The notes under the pieces are model-generated. The model saw only the letters and a program-made list of their open reading frames with translations, was not told the DNA's origin and did no database searches. From Sphingobacterium thalpophilum (GTDB lineage: Bacteria; Bacteroidota; Bacteroidia; Sphingobacteriales; Sphingobacteriaceae): a stretch of DNA of 64,000 bases. A program made the position numbers and the translations under genes. The stretch is from the NCBI RefSeq assembly GCF_038396785.1, contig NZ_CP151087.1:3968001-4032000 (forward strand), in the 5' to 3' direction. Shown here piece by piece: positions 25,915-35,701 of the stretch (within the stretch, counting starts at the first letter, position 1; every line of letters starts with the position of its first letter).

Positions 25915-27124
25915 ATTTTAAATTGCTTTTTAAGATTATTCGAAATGTTGTTCCTTTACCTACTTCAGATTCTTTTACAAAAATTTGCCCCTGGTGGTAC
26001 CGCACCATTCTTTTTGTCAGACTAAGGCCAAGCCCCCAACCTCTTTTCCGTGTTGTGAACCCCGGCTGGAAAACAGATTCAAAATTAGATCTCGGAATTC
26101 CTTTGCCCGTATCACTAATGTCTATAAAAATTTCTTCTTTCGCAATATTTTCTGAAATATTAACAGTTATCTTCCCTTCTGTACCAATGGCATTTACTCC
26201 GTTTTTCAATAAATTTTCGATAATCCAATCAAAGAGTGGAATATTTAGCTGTGCTTCAAGATGGGTGTCTCCTTTTAATTCGAAAGCAATTTTATTACTG
26301 GTTCGTATGCGAAAATAATCCATGTAATTTTTGATGACATCATACAGATTATGGTTAGTCAGCACGGGAGTAGATCCTATTTTTGAAAAGCGGTCGGCGA
26401 CGATTTCAAGTCGCTTAATGTCATTTTCCATTTCATTTAGGGTGTCATCTTCTTCGGCATCAAATTTTATGCGAATCAATTCTAACCAGCCCATCAACGA
26501 CGAAATAGGGGTGCCTAATTGATGTGCCGCTTCTTTGGTGAGCCCTACCCAAACGAGATTTTGTTCGGATTTCCGGATAGAATTGAAAACGGTATAAGCA
26601 ATAATGAGAAAGAGGGCAATCAGCGATAGTTGCACATAAGGAAACACCCTTAACTGTTGTAAAAACCATGAATCTTTATAATACACATGCCATTTTTGCC
26701 CATTTTCCAATTCCAACGTAATAGGCGGATGGCTTTTCTTCATAAACGCAAGCTGTTTTTGAAAATAAACGGGATCATAATCGAGATGTTTTGTAACACT
26801 GTCGTTGTGTCCGGGTTTAATATTTGTCTTTGTTGAATCGAGGTTACGCCAAAAAATAATGTCTTCTTTGTCGTCAGTAATAATTGCGGGTAAATTTAGA
26901 CTGTCTCTTACGGCGTAAATAAATGTAATGAATTCATCATCAACGTCGGGCATGGTCATGATATTTTTGGTACTCATGGCCCATACCTCAGCCTTCGAAC
27001 GTTCGGCATGTGCAAGATTTCGAACGAGGTAATTGGTGTAAACCAGGGAGGCGACAGCAATGACTGCTGCAAAGATAAGCAAGATAAATTTCCAGCGTTG
27101 CTGGCTAATCTGATAGGGTTTCAT
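25895..27124 (-). CDS. Orphan membrane sensor histidine kinase
   Basis: A 409-residue sensor kinase. A transmembrane helix at about 13-33, a periplasmic region of about 125 residues (40-160), and a second helix at about 163-181 precede the phosphoacceptor box LTKEAAHQLGTPISSL (H201). The HATPase domain has N box NLLKNGVNAIG, G1 DISDTGKGI, F box FQPGFTTRKRG and G2 WGLGLSLTK. There is no HAMP or receiver domain. The partner regulator is not encoded nearby. It is the first gene of an operon with DinB and thioesterase genes, an unexpected pairing. The signal it senses is unknown. Confidence 0.9.
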   Translation of the reverse strand: MKPYQISQQRWKFILLIFAAVIAVASLVYTNYLVRNLAHAERSKAEVWAMSTKNIMTMPDVDDEFITFIYAVRDSLNLPAIITDDKEDIIFWRNLDSTKTNIKPGHNDSVTKHLDYDPVYFQKQLAFMKKSHPPITLELENGQKWHVYYKDSWFLQQLRVFPYVQLSLIALFLIIAYTVFNSIRKSEQNLVWVGLTKEAAHQLGTPISSLMGWLELIRIKFDAEEDDTLNEMENDIKRLEIVADRFSKIGSTPVLTNHNLYDVIKNYMDYFRIRTSNKIAFELKGDTHLEAQLNIPLFDWIIENLLKNGVNAIGTEGKITVNISENIAKEEIFIDISDTGKGIPRSNFESVFQPGFTTRKRGWGLGLSLTKRMVRYHQGQIFVKESEVGKGTTFRIILKSNLKYEATQI

Positions 27125-27233
27125 GATTCCGTATTCGTGTCCTTCATTTGCAAATTACTGAATAAATGTCTGTTTTCTGCACTTTTATTTCATTGAAGAA
27201 GTTATCGTGCCGCCCAAATCAAAAATTTTGTGG

Positions 27234-27241
27234 TAATTTTG
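27234..27241 (+). promoter_or_regulatory. Possible -7 box immediately before gltX
   Basis: TAATTTTG fits TAnnTTTG and ends four bases before the gltX ATG. Used as a promoter, it would start transcription at or next to the start codon (leaderless mRNA). No convincing TTG lies 19-20 bases upstream, so this could be chance. Confidence 0.3.
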
Positions 27242-27245
27242 CGAC

Positions 27246-28766
27246 ATGAGTTCAGAAAGAAAAGTAAGAGTGCGTTTTGCACCAAGCCCGACAGGTGGTC
27301 TTCACCTTGGTGGGGTACGTACAGCTTTGTTTAATTTTCTCTATGCGCGTCAGCATCAGGGAGATTTTATTTTACGTGTCGAGGATACGGACCAAACTCG
27401 TTTTGTCCCAGGTGCTGAGGAATATATCAACGAATGCTTAGCATGGTGTGGTTTGACTCCAGATGAAAGCCCTTTAAAAGGAGGCGAGTACGGACCTTAC
27501 CGTCAAAGTGAGCGAAAACCATCTTACCGGAAATATGCTGAACAGCTGATCGAGAATGGTTATGCTTACTATGCTTTTGACACAGCAGAGGAGCTGGATG
27601 AGCAGCGTAAGTTGCAGCCTAATTTTCGATATAGCCACGAGAACAGACTTCAATTACGTAATTCATTGAGTTTGTCTGCCGCTGAAACTCAACAATTATT
27701 GGATGCGGGCACGCCGCACACCATCCGTATAAAGATTCCAACAGATGAAACAGTATCATTCACTGATATGATCCGTGGAAAGGTTGCTTTTGATACAAAT
27801 CTTGTCGATGATAAGGTATTGCTTAAGGCAGATGGCATGCCGACTTATCACCTCGCTGTTGTTGTAGATGATAAGGCCATGGAAATATCACATGTATTCC
27901 GTGGTGAAGAGTGGTTGCCTTCGGCACCTATCCACATCTTATTGTGGGAATACCTTGGTTGGGGGGATAGCATGCCAGGCTGGGCGCACCTTCCATTGAT
28001 CCTTAAACCAGATGGAAACGGTAAACTAAGCAAGCGTGACGGTGATCGTTTGGGTTTCCCTGTTTATGCTATGAACTGGACCGATGCTAAATCTGGCGAT
28101 ACAACAAAAGGATTCCGCGAGATGGGCTTCTTGCCTGAGGCTTTTGTTAATATGCTCGGCGTGTTAGGTTGGAATGATGGTACCGAACAGGAACTTTTCT
28201 CCTTAGATGAATTGATTCAAAAATTTAGTGTTGACCGTATCAGTAAAGCCGGTGCGAAATTTGATTTTGAAAAAGCAAAATGGTTCAACCATGAATGGAT
28301 TAAACGCTCGTCGACAGAATCCTTGTTGCCAAAGATCAAAACAGTATTGGAACATCATCAAGTAGATGCCGATGAAGCTTACGTGAGCAGGGTATTGGAT
28401 GCTGTGAAAGAGCGTTTAACTTTTGTTGAGGACTTTTGGAGTCAGGCGTCGTTCTTCTTTTTGCAACCTGCGGAATATGATTTGAATGCTGTGAAGCCTA
28501 AGTGGACTGCTGAAAAAACAGCATTTTTTGAGGATATAAACCAGTCATTCGAAGGATTTGATACGTGGAAAGCTGCTGAATTGGAGCCTTTCTTTAAAGA
28601 TGCGATTCAGGCATCGGGAATGAAAATGGGCGAGCTGATGATGCCATTCCGAATTATGTTGGTAGGCGGTAAATTTGGACCAGATGTCTTTCAGATTGTT
28701 GAATTGCTCGGCAAAAACGAGGTAATAGCACGTGTGAAAAAAGCTCTTAAAGAATTTGATGCTTAA
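27246..28766 (+). CDS. gltX: Glutamyl-tRNA synthetase
   Basis: Charges tRNA-Glu with glutamate (class Ib aminoacyl-tRNA synthetase, cytoplasm). The 506-residue protein has the HIGH motif in FAPSPTGGLHLGGVRTALFNF (near residue 12-30) and the KMSKS motif as KLSKRDGDRLGFP (near 258). It includes the DTDQTRFVPGAEEYI region and a C-terminal helical anticodon-binding cage. The length is normal. ATG 27246 is supported because the catalytic domain begins nine residues later. It is a single gene with a terminator downstream; its leader may be extremely short. Confidence 0.97.
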   Translation: MSSERKVRVRFAPSPTGGLHLGGVRTALFNFLYARQHQGDFILRVEDTDQTRFVPGAEEYINECLAWCGLTPDESPLKGGEYGPYRQSERKPSYRKYAEQLIENGYAYYAFDTAEELDEQRKLQPNFRYSHENRLQLRNSLSLSAAETQQLLDAGTPHTIRIKIPTDETVSFTDMIRGKVAFDTNLVDDKVLLKADGMPTYHLAVVVDDKAMEISHVFRGEEWLPSAPIHILLWEYLGWGDSMPGWAHLPLILKPDGNGKLSKRDGDRLGFPVYAMNWTDAKSGDTTKGFREMGFLPEAFVNMLGVLGWNDGTEQELFSLDELIQKFSVDRISKAGAKFDFEKAKWFNHEWIKRSSTESLLPKIKTVLEHHQVDADEAYVSRVLDAVKERLTFVEDFWSQASFFFLQPAEYDLNAVKPKWTAEKTAFFEDINQSFEGFDTWKAAELEPFFKDAIQASGMKMGELMMPFRIMLVGGKFGPDVFQIVELLGKNEVIARVKKALKEFDA

Positions 28767-28788
28767 ATAGATTAAGTATGAGATACCA

Positions 28789-28832
28789 AAAAGGGGTTGT
28801 CTGCATTGATTTGCAAACAGCCCCTTTTTTTG
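28789..28832 (+). terminator. Terminator after gltX
   Basis: AAGGGG-TTGT-CTGCA hairpin paired with TGCAA-ACA-GCCCCTT, then seven T. Confidence 0.8.
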
Positions 28833-28870
28833 AAAGAACCTGTTTAGTTGATTCATATTGTTTTTATTAA

Positions 28871-28965
28871 GGCATCAATGAGCTCGTGATACTCGGTTTA
28901 TTAGGCAGAAGGAATCTCCGGTTCGCTTTCATTGCTGTTGCTGCTTGCGAAAGCATGAAAGTTGT
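28871..28965 (+). repeat. Degenerate intergenic repeat, copy A
   Basis: The segment 28921-28963 (GTTCGCTTTCATTGCTGTTG onward) matches 38631-38673 at 36 of 43 positions. The preceding part 28873-28908 (AATGAGCTCGTGATACTCGG onward) resembles 38710-38745. It lies between gltX and the convergent efflux gene. No protein was recognised in it. Confidence 0.55.
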
Positions 28966-28989
28966 ATATAGGAGATTTAGCTGCCTCAT

Positions 28990-30567
28990 TTACAAGTATG
29001 GCATCCTTAGGCGCATGAAAAGTGTTTTGGCTGGGCCGAATAAAAATATTAGCCCTGTTACCAGCATTCCCAGGATTCCCAGATAAGTAAATATCTCCAT
29101 GTTACTGATTAGAGATGCTTGCTGACTTAGGGTTCCCGAAATACTTTTGCTTGCAATACGCCCTGCTATGTGATCGCTATATATTCCGGTATATTTGTCC
29201 ATTAATGTATTCCAATAGTTTATTGTCAGTGGGTTGCTTGTATTCAGTGTCTGTTCGAGTTGAATATAATGCTTTTGATTTAGTGTATAGCTAGCATTTT
29301 GAATAAGTGCAAATCCGACATTCGTACCCCAAAACCGAACGGTTGTGCCCATGAGGCCTGCATTGCCAGCATGATGGGATTCTACACCTGTCAAAATATA
29401 AATAACCAGTGGTGTAAAAAGCCATCCTTGTCCGATTCCTTGAATAAACAAAGGAAGCCCGATTGCCCAGATTGTGGTATCAGGGTAAAATATAGGTACA
29501 AATAAAAAACATGAAGTCGCCAATATCAAAAAGCCAAAACCAAAGATATATTTAGGAGATACATCGCGGAGGAGTAAGAATCCTGAACTGCCAACACCCA
29601 GTATTGTACCAAGGACATTGATGTACTGTACATCAACAATATAATGCCAGGGCCACTTCCATACGGTAGCCATCACTGTGTATACATTATTGAGACAGCT
29701 GCGAATAATATAAAAGAGAAAAAATAGGATAACACCAAAGATCACATTTTTGTATCTGAGGATCTCAAAATGAAACAGCGGTCTTTTGACAATCCGCTGT
29801 TTAATGATGAAAAGTGCTCCGAAAATAAGGAAAAGTGCGAAGTTGATGGTGATCGTGGAGCATTCAAACCAATAGTATTTGCGACCATAAATTAAAACGT
29901 AGGCCCCGCAGCTCAATGATATCAATAAAAATAGACAGCTGGCCAGATCCAGTTGATAGAGTGGGAACTTTTTACCCAAGCGATTATTGTTGAGTAACAG
30001 CAAGGCTATTGCAATCACTATCAAATGCCAATAGAGTACGACATGGATCATATCTTGCCATCCATAGTCCATTATGCTTTCTTTGAGTAAGGATGTCGTC
30101 AAAGTTGATCCTGTAAGCATAAAGGTATATAGGAAAAAATAGGCGATCGTTCGGCTTTTGGTATGCTTAATCTGCATCATAAGCAGTGGAAGAAAGCATG
30201 CACCTTCCAGTACACAGAAAATACCTTCGATCACGCGGAGAATGCCAATAAGGAAGGGGTCTCTTGTAAGTGAAATACCGAGTAGAATCAGGATGGAGAG
30301 GCTACAAGTCAAGAGTATGTATGTCCTTACTCTAAAAAACGAAAACAGCCGTTGAAATATGAGTAAGGTAACGACAATGGCGCCATACATCAAGGATAGA
30401 AAATACTGAATATCCTCAGCTTCAATATCCAGTGCCGAAGCGGTAAATGCCGTATTGGAATGGAAGAGCGACATTAGCATGAGATGTGGGAACATCGCTA
30501 CGATCATTAGCGGGAGTTTTATCCATTCGGGTACCCAGCTGTAGTATAAAGATTTGTTTGTACTCAT
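28990..30567 (-). CDS. MFS drug/efflux transporter (DHA2/EmrB-like)
   Basis: A 525-residue inner-membrane protein with about 14 hydrophobic segments, the layout of the DHA2 (EmrB) family of proton-driven exporters. Features are LYYSWVPEWIKLPLMIVAMFPH (helix 1) and LRVIEGIFCVLEGACFLPLLMMQ (motif-C-like region). QGIGQGWLFTPLVIYILTGVESHHAGNAGLMGTTVRFWG is the typical C-terminal half motif. It starts 6 bases after the stop of an EmrA/HlyD-type adaptor, so the pair probably exports a toxic or signalling compound across both membranes with an outer-membrane channel encoded elsewhere. Regulation by the divergent AraC-type gene is likely. Confidence 0.88.
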   Translation of the reverse strand: MSTNKSLYYSWVPEWIKLPLMIVAMFPHLMLMSLFHSNTAFTASALDIEAEDIQYFLSLMYGAIVVTLLIFQRLFSFFRVRTYILLTCSLSILILLGISLTRDPFLIGILRVIEGIFCVLEGACFLPLLMMQIKHTKSRTIAYFFLYTFMLTGSTLTTSLLKESIMDYGWQDMIHVVLYWHLIVIAIALLLLNNNRLGKKFPLYQLDLASCLFLLISLSCGAYVLIYGRKYYWFECSTITINFALFLIFGALFIIKQRIVKRPLFHFEILRYKNVIFGVILFFLFYIIRSCLNNVYTVMATVWKWPWHYIVDVQYINVLGTILGVGSSGFLLLRDVSPKYIFGFGFLILATSCFLFVPIFYPDTTIWAIGLPLFIQGIGQGWLFTPLVIYILTGVESHHAGNAGLMGTTVRFWGTNVGFALIQNASYTLNQKHYIQLEQTLNTSNPLTINYWNTLMDKYTGIYSDHIAGRIASKSISGTLSQQASLISNMEIFTYLGILGMLVTGLIFLFGPAKTLFMRLRMPYL

Positions 30568-30573
30568 GGGCGA

Positions 30574-31623
30574 TTAGGATTGATGGGCGGCATGGACAAC
30601 GACATTCATACCTGCGCGTAATTTCTTGAGGTCCTGTTTTGGATCAAATACAATTTTAATGGGAATCCGTTGCTCAATCTTTACGAAATTTCCGGTTGCA
30701 TTGTCTTGTGGTATCAGGGCAAATTTGGAACCTGATGCTGGAGAAAATGAGTGGATTCTTCCTTTAAAACTGAGTTTGGGAAAAGCGTCGACCTGTATAG
30801 TAACGATAGTGTCTTCTGCAAGATTTTCGAGTTGAGTTTCCCTAAAGTTAGCGTTGATCCATTTCTCTTCACTAATGACATTGGCAAGTGTCTGACCTTC
30901 CTTTACATACTGACCTGCTTGGATGGTTCGTTTTCCAACAAAGCCATCATAAGGTGCTGTAACTACGGTATACGAAAGAAAAAGCTGTGCATTTGTTTTT
31001 GCGGCCTTTTTAATATTGATATTGGCTCTTGCCGGTAGTTCGCTTGCTTTTTCTTTGTTGGTGTTTAGTTGGGCTGAATTATATTCTTCGGTTATGGTGT
31101 GCAGTTGTGCCAATGCTATATCATATGCTGCTTTGGCATTATCGTACTGTTGTTGGGTCGCAGCCTCTGCTTCAAATAAATTCTTGAATCGCTTGTAATC
31201 CTGTTCGGTCTGCCATACACTTACTTTTGCCGCTTCTAATCTTGCCTTTTGAACAGAAATGCTATTGGCTATTGCATTGGCTGTTTTGCTGATTACCTCA
31301 GCATTGCTCTGGCTACTTTGGAGTTCGGCATTCGCCATATCAACCTTGGTTTGATACTCACTGGCGTCTATAATTAATAAGGTATCGCCCCGATGTACAT
31401 ATTGGTTTTCCTCAAATCGTACCTCCTTGATAAAACCAGAGACCCTACTGGCAATAGGTGTCAAGTATTGATCAATTTGTGCGTCATTTGTTGTTACATA
31501 TTGATTGGTAAAAATAAGGTGTCTGACTAAGACGCCAATACCGGTCAATAATAATAGGCTGGCAAATATGACGAGCATTTTATTACATCCTTTTGTTTTG
31601 TCTTTTTTATCTTCTTTATTCAT
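30574..31623 (-). CDS. HlyD/EmrA membrane-fusion adaptor
   Basis: A 349-residue periplasmic adaptor anchored by one N-terminal helix (about residues 13-31). The EmrA signature VTTNDAQIDQYLTPIASRVSGFIKEVRFEENQYVHRGDTLLIID is at about 39-82, followed by a long coiled-coil hairpin (about 85-200). The second half-motif VVTAPYDGFVGKRTIQAGQYVKEGQ and a beta-barrel region complete it. It links the MFS exporter to an outer-membrane factor. It is the first gene of a two-gene operon transcribed away from an AraC-type regulator; no TolC-like gene is present locally. Confidence 0.9.
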   Translation of the reverse strand: MNKEDKKDKTKGCNKMLVIFASLLLLTGIGVLVRHLIFTNQYVTTNDAQIDQYLTPIASRVSGFIKEVRFEENQYVHRGDTLLIIDASEYQTKVDMANAELQSSQSNAEVISKTANAIANSISVQKARLEAAKVSVWQTEQDYKRFKNLFEAEAATQQQYDNAKAAYDIALAQLHTITEEYNSAQLNTNKEKASELPARANINIKKAAKTNAQLFLSYTVVTAPYDGFVGKRTIQAGQYVKEGQTLANVISEEKWINANFRETQLENLAEDTIVTIQVDAFPKLSFKGRIHSFSPASGSKFALIPQDNATGNFVKIEQRIPIKIVFDPKQDLKKLRAGMNVVVHAAHQS

Positions 31624-31996
31624 TGTTATTTTGATTGCGTAATTTTAATAGTCTGCTTTATGTGTTTATAGTGTGTCAACACAGGCGAACTGTGTACTTT
31701 TAGCATCATCTAAATTTACAGTTGAGCCTTTTTATTTGATCCGATGTTGTAGGAGACTTTTAAAAATTTAATTAAAGTCTGTTGTGCCAGTATTCAGTTC
31801 CGCTTATGATGTACTCGGAGTAGCAATTTTTCTGTGTTACTTAATCAGAATTAACCGGAATACGAGCAAACTTCCTCTGAGAGCATGAGCATATGGCTGT
31901 ACAAAGATACTGTGGAATAGAAACGTTTTGTTTTGTATAGTCGGACGGATATATGTTCATTTGCGCCATGTTGTAGGAAAAGTGTAATTTTAAGTT
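31624..31996. other. Divergent regulatory gap between the efflux operon and araC-type gene
   Basis: A gap of 373 bases that must hold the promoters of both transcription directions and likely the binding sites of the AraC-type regulator. I see a short palindrome GTGTCAACAC near 31672 followed by GAACTGTGTAC, but no convincing paired boxes. No gene is recognised in either strand. Confidence 0.4.
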
Positions 31997-32806
31997 ATGG
32001 AAGAGGAAAAACTTGTAGCTATTGATGCTGACCAATATGATTTTTATGTAGACCATATGTATGTCGATCGTATCGATTCTCGTGAGTACAAACATAAAAA
32101 GGCGCGGCTGCTCTATGCTGACGGTGGTATTATTCATGTGTTTACAACAACAAAGCACTGGTATTTGCCAGCAAGGTTTTATATGTGGATTCCGGCAAAT
32201 ACAACTTATCATCTGGAAAGTACAAGCTCTCGTATTCAGCTATATAGTTTTTATTTCAAGGAGAAGCAGCATATGCCGTCCGTACTTTCAACGCCAAATA
32301 TATTTCTAAGCAATGATCTGGTGCGTGAAATGTTTTTATTTGCTCAGGATTGGAGCGGAGGGATCAGCAAAACGGCTGATTATTCAAAGTACTGTCTCTT
32401 GCGTGCGATGATGGCGATTATTCCGGATACGAGTTCACCAATAGATGCTTTTCCGATGCAGCATCCTTATCCTAAAAGTGAAAAACTCAGGAGCGTAGCG
32501 AGATATCTGAATAGCAATATTGATCAAGCATTTACCATTGAACAGGTTGCTGTGCGCTTTGGTATGAGCAGCCGCTCGTTGTCACGGTTGTTTAAAGAAG
32601 ATATGGGGATTAGTTATATCCGTTTTTTAAGAGCCATACGAATTGCGAAAGCCCTGGAACTGATGTCTGAGAATAGCTATTCCATTCTAGAAATAGCCAT
32701 GCGTGTAGGGTACAATGAGCTGTCTTCTTTTAGCAATATTTTTACGCGTGTAACGGGTATCCGTCCATCGATATATATGGCGAAGATTAATGAATATAAA
32801 CAGTAA
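31997..32806 (+). CDS. AraC-family transcriptional regulator
   Basis: A 269-residue regulator with an N-terminal cupin-like sensing domain (about 1-150) and a C-terminal double helix-turn-helix. IEQVAVRFGMSSRSLSRLFKEDMGISYIRFLRAIRI is the first HTH with recognition helix, and ILEIAMRVGYNELSSFSNIFTRVTGIRPSIY the second, more conserved one. It is divergent from the EmrAB-like operon and is the obvious candidate to control it in response to the exported compound; this is inferred from position. It is convergent with the SNF2 helicase gene, with only 9 bases between stops. Confidence 0.9.
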   Translation: MEEEKLVAIDADQYDFYVDHMYVDRIDSREYKHKKARLLYADGGIIHVFTTTKHWYLPARFYMWIPANTTYHLESTSSRIQLYSFYFKEKQHMPSVLSTPNIFLSNDLVREMFLFAQDWSGGISKTADYSKYCLLRAMMAIIPDTSSPIDAFPMQHPYPKSEKLRSVARYLNSNIDQAFTIEQVAVRFGMSSRSLSRLFKEDMGISYIRFLRAIRIAKALELMSENSYSILEIAMRVGYNELSSFSNIFTRVTGIRPSIYMAKINEYKQ

Positions 32807-32815
32807 TGTTTTTAT

Positions 32816-35701
32816 TTAGGCCAAAAGTTCCTGCAAATCTTCCTGTGATAGTGACTTGATGAAGCTTTCTTCTGTCGTGATCAGGCTTTGTGCAATCGAC
32901 TTCTTTTTATTCTGTAAAGCTAATATCTTTTCTTCGACGGTATCTTTACTGATAAATTTATAGATAAACACGTTGCGCGTTTGACCGATGCGGTGTGAAC
33001 GGTCTACAGCCTGTTGTTCCACAGCTGGATTCCACCACGGATCCAGAATAAAAACATAGTCAGCTTCAATCAGATTGAGTCCCACCCCACCTGCTTTTAT
33101 CGATATAAGGAATAACTTGGTATCGTTGTTTTTACGAAATTGGCTGACGGCTTCATCCCGATTCTTTGTGCCGCCATCCAGGTAGGCATAATTTGTTCCT
33201 TTATGATCGAAATACTGACGGAAAATATTGAGCTGTTTTACGAATTGGGAGAAAATCAGCACTTTGTTGCCTCTTCGCATGACCATCTCAAGCGTTTCAA
33301 TGACAGCTTCAAACTTGCCGGAATCACCCGAGAATTTCTCATCCACCATTCTGGGATGATTGGCTAATTGTCGGAGCTTTGTCAGGCCTTGCAACAACGC
33401 AATTTGCGTAGATTTAGGCTTGCTGTCCAATTGTCCGTCAAGAATTGCATTGCGATATTCAGATTTGACTTTTTCGTACAACTCGGATTGTTTTTCAGTC
33501 ATTTCACAATAAAGGATCTGTTCAGTTTTTGGCGGTAATTCTGTTGCCACCTGATCTTTTGTACGTCTTAATATAAATGGTTTGACAATCGCTTGAAGAC
33601 GCTGTGCTTTTTCTTCATCTTTTTTCTTTTCTATGGGCTGTACAAATTCCTTTTGAAAATAAGTATAGCTGCCTAGTAGTCCTGGATTGGTGAAGTGCAT
33701 CTGTGCCCAAAGATCCGAAACGGAATTTTCTACAGGAGTTCCACTCAAAGCCAATTTGTTTTTGCTTTTTAGGCTTTTGATGGCTTTAAACGATTTGGAA
33801 GTTGGGTTTTTAATATTCTGGCTCTCATCGAGGATAATGTAATTAAAATAAAAGCCACTCAAGGTTTCTTCGTCAATACGCGCAATTCCGTAGGTGGTAA
33901 TTACCAAATCATATTTGGCGAAAAGAGTAGCATCTTTGATGCGGTTGTTTCCGGTATGAAGGTGGATATTAAGCTGTGGCGCAAATTGCTGTGCTTCTTT
34001 CTGCCAGTTGTATACCAATGATGTTGGCAAGACCAAAAGTGAGGTACGGACATCCTGTTCGTCTTGGAGTTGTTCTTTTTGCTGTTGCAATAACGCTAAA
34101 GTCTGTATGGTTTTACCTAAACCCATATCATCTGCAAGACAGCCGCCAAATTTATACTGCTTCAAAAAATTAAACCAATTGTATCCTGCTTTTTGGTATG
34201 GGCGAAGATTTCCCTTGAAATGTTTTGGTTCGGGAATATCAGCAATCTCTTCAAAGTTGGCTAGATTCTGTAGTTTTCGTGTAAATACCAGTTTTGTATG
34301 CTCACTAATTTCAAAGAGTAGACCAATATGTACCTTATTTAGTTTGAGCTCATGTCGGTCTGCAGAAAATTGGAAGAGATGGTTGTATTTTGCAAACCAT
34401 TCTGCCGGAATCATGGCAATTTCTCCATTTGGTAAGGTGAATTCCTTAATATTATTAAGGATATGGTTGCGCAGCTGAATAAATGGGATCTCATAGGGCC
34501 CAAATTTTGCGATAGCACTTATATCAAACCAATCATTGTCTTCATCAATGGAGATATCTAAGGAGGTGTGCCCTATGAAGAAGCGTTTTTCTTCACTATT
34601 TTGTATAATGTGGAATCCTAGAGCCTCCAGTTGTTCTTGATGGTTGTTCATCCAGTCAAATACTGAAAGCCGTTTTCCAGTTTGGTTTGCTGGCGTTAAT
34701 AAGCCGAGTTGGAGATCAACATCCTGTAGTCCCAATTTTTTTAAGCTTTCATGTTGTTGTTCTTCCCATTGCAACGATCGTTTGACACGGTGGAATATAT
34801 ATTGATCATCTTGCGCATTATATTCCATACGAACAGTAACCTTATTCTCGGCTCCCGCGGTAAAGGTATGCGGTCCGTACTTGAATTGCAGTTGTAATTG
34901 CGAGGCTCCATCCTCGACATAAATCAAATGGAGGAGTGGAATTGCTTGGTGCTGGTGGGTCTGAATTTCAAATCCTTCGGCATAGACATGATAACGTTCA
35001 ATCAGTCCACATACAAAGGTTTCGAAATATTTTTTTTCAGTGCTTCTACCGATAGAAATGTAACGTTTATTCAGGAAAGGGCTGAGCTTCTTGCCCTCAA
35101 GGGCCTGATCGAAATAATATAGGGTATTGTTTAAAAGTAACCATGCTTGTACATTGGTCAAGACAATGGCATTTTTGAACATAAACTCCAGACGCTGATT
35201 TTCGTATTTGATTGTCGGGAAATAACGTGTTTCTTCTTCGTTTCGTCGAAAATGAAATAGAATCGATGCCGCAGAGGTTGCCAATTTAATTTCTTGATCT
35301 GCTGGATAACCATCTTTGCTCATCATGAAAAGTGGTTTGTCTCCAATAGCTTCAAAAAATTGGATCATTTTTTCATCTATTTTAGGCCGAAGAAGTTCAT
35401 ACAACTTTTTATCGAAAACTTTGGAAAAGAAATCGACAGGTCTAATTGCTTTTTTATAGTATTTTTTGATGAGATGCGTTTGTTCGATTTCATCGAGCAA
35501 TCGAATCAGTTTGTAATCTACTTCATCCAATTCCGCGGCGTAAGCATCGACAGTATTGCTAAATATACGCTGATAACGTAGTGAGTAAGTCCCGTTGGGA
35601 TTGAGTTTGACCATGTGTGGCTCAATAAGATAGCCAAGATAGGGATGCTCACATATAGAATAAACGATTTTATATACTGGAAATGACTTTGACTGTTGCA
35701 T
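32816..35701 (-). CDS. SNF2/RapA-family helicase
   Basis: A 961-residue ATP-dependent DNA translocase. The first about 470 residues are a poorly conserved region without a recognisable SWIM zinc finger. SNF2 motifs follow: I LADDMGLGKTIQTLALL (near 523), Ia LLVLPTSLVYNWQKE, II YIILDESQNIKNP (DESQ in the DEAH position), III LALSGTPVENSVSDLW, IV KVLIFSQFVKQL, V AGGVGLNLIEADYVFILDPWWNPAVE, VI QAVDRSHRIGQTRNVFIYKF. Related bacterial SNF2 proteins act on DNA-bound proteins or RNA polymerase; the exact role is unknown. No restriction or defence genes flank it, so it is probably a housekeeping copy. Confidence 0.92.
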   Translation of the reverse strand: MQQSKSFPVYKIVYSICEHPYLGYLIEPHMVKLNPNGTYSLRYQRIFSNTVDAYAAELDEVDYKLIRLLDEIEQTHLIKKYYKKAIRPVDFFSKVFDKKLYELLRPKIDEKMIQFFEAIGDKPLFMMSKDGYPADQEIKLATSAASILFHFRRNEEETRYFPTIKYENQRLEFMFKNAIVLTNVQAWLLLNNTLYYFDQALEGKKLSPFLNKRYISIGRSTEKKYFETFVCGLIERYHVYAEGFEIQTHQHQAIPLLHLIYVEDGASQLQLQFKYGPHTFTAGAENKVTVRMEYNAQDDQYIFHRVKRSLQWEEQQHESLKKLGLQDVDLQLGLLTPANQTGKRLSVFDWMNNHQEQLEALGFHIIQNSEEKRFFIGHTSLDISIDEDNDWFDISAIAKFGPYEIPFIQLRNHILNNIKEFTLPNGEIAMIPAEWFAKYNHLFQFSADRHELKLNKVHIGLLFEISEHTKLVFTRKLQNLANFEEIADIPEPKHFKGNLRPYQKAGYNWFNFLKQYKFGGCLADDMGLGKTIQTLALLQQQKEQLQDEQDVRTSLLVLPTSLVYNWQKEAQQFAPQLNIHLHTGNNRIKDATLFAKYDLVITTYGIARIDEETLSGFYFNYIILDESQNIKNPTSKSFKAIKSLKSKNKLALSGTPVENSVSDLWAQMHFTNPGLLGSYTYFQKEFVQPIEKKKDEEKAQRLQAIVKPFILRRTKDQVATELPPKTEQILYCEMTEKQSELYEKVKSEYRNAILDGQLDSKPKSTQIALLQGLTKLRQLANHPRMVDEKFSGDSGKFEAVIETLEMVMRRGNKVLIFSQFVKQLNIFRQYFDHKGTNYAYLDGGTKNRDEAVSQFRKNNDTKLFLISIKAGGVGLNLIEADYVFILDPWWNPAVEQQAVDRSHRIGQTRNVFIYKFISKDTVEEKILALQNKKKSIAQSLITTEESFIKSLSQEDLQELLA

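Noticed and set aside
28886-29086. Plus-strand frame of 66 codons after gltX
   Set aside because: It runs through the degenerate repeat copy and into the end of the efflux gene. It has no conserved features, and the other repeat copies do not keep the frame.
32816-35701. SNF2 helicase as part of a defence system
   Set aside because: Neighbours are an AraC regulator and dapF; no nuclease, methylase or DISARM/DND-type partner is present. It reads as a stand-alone gene.
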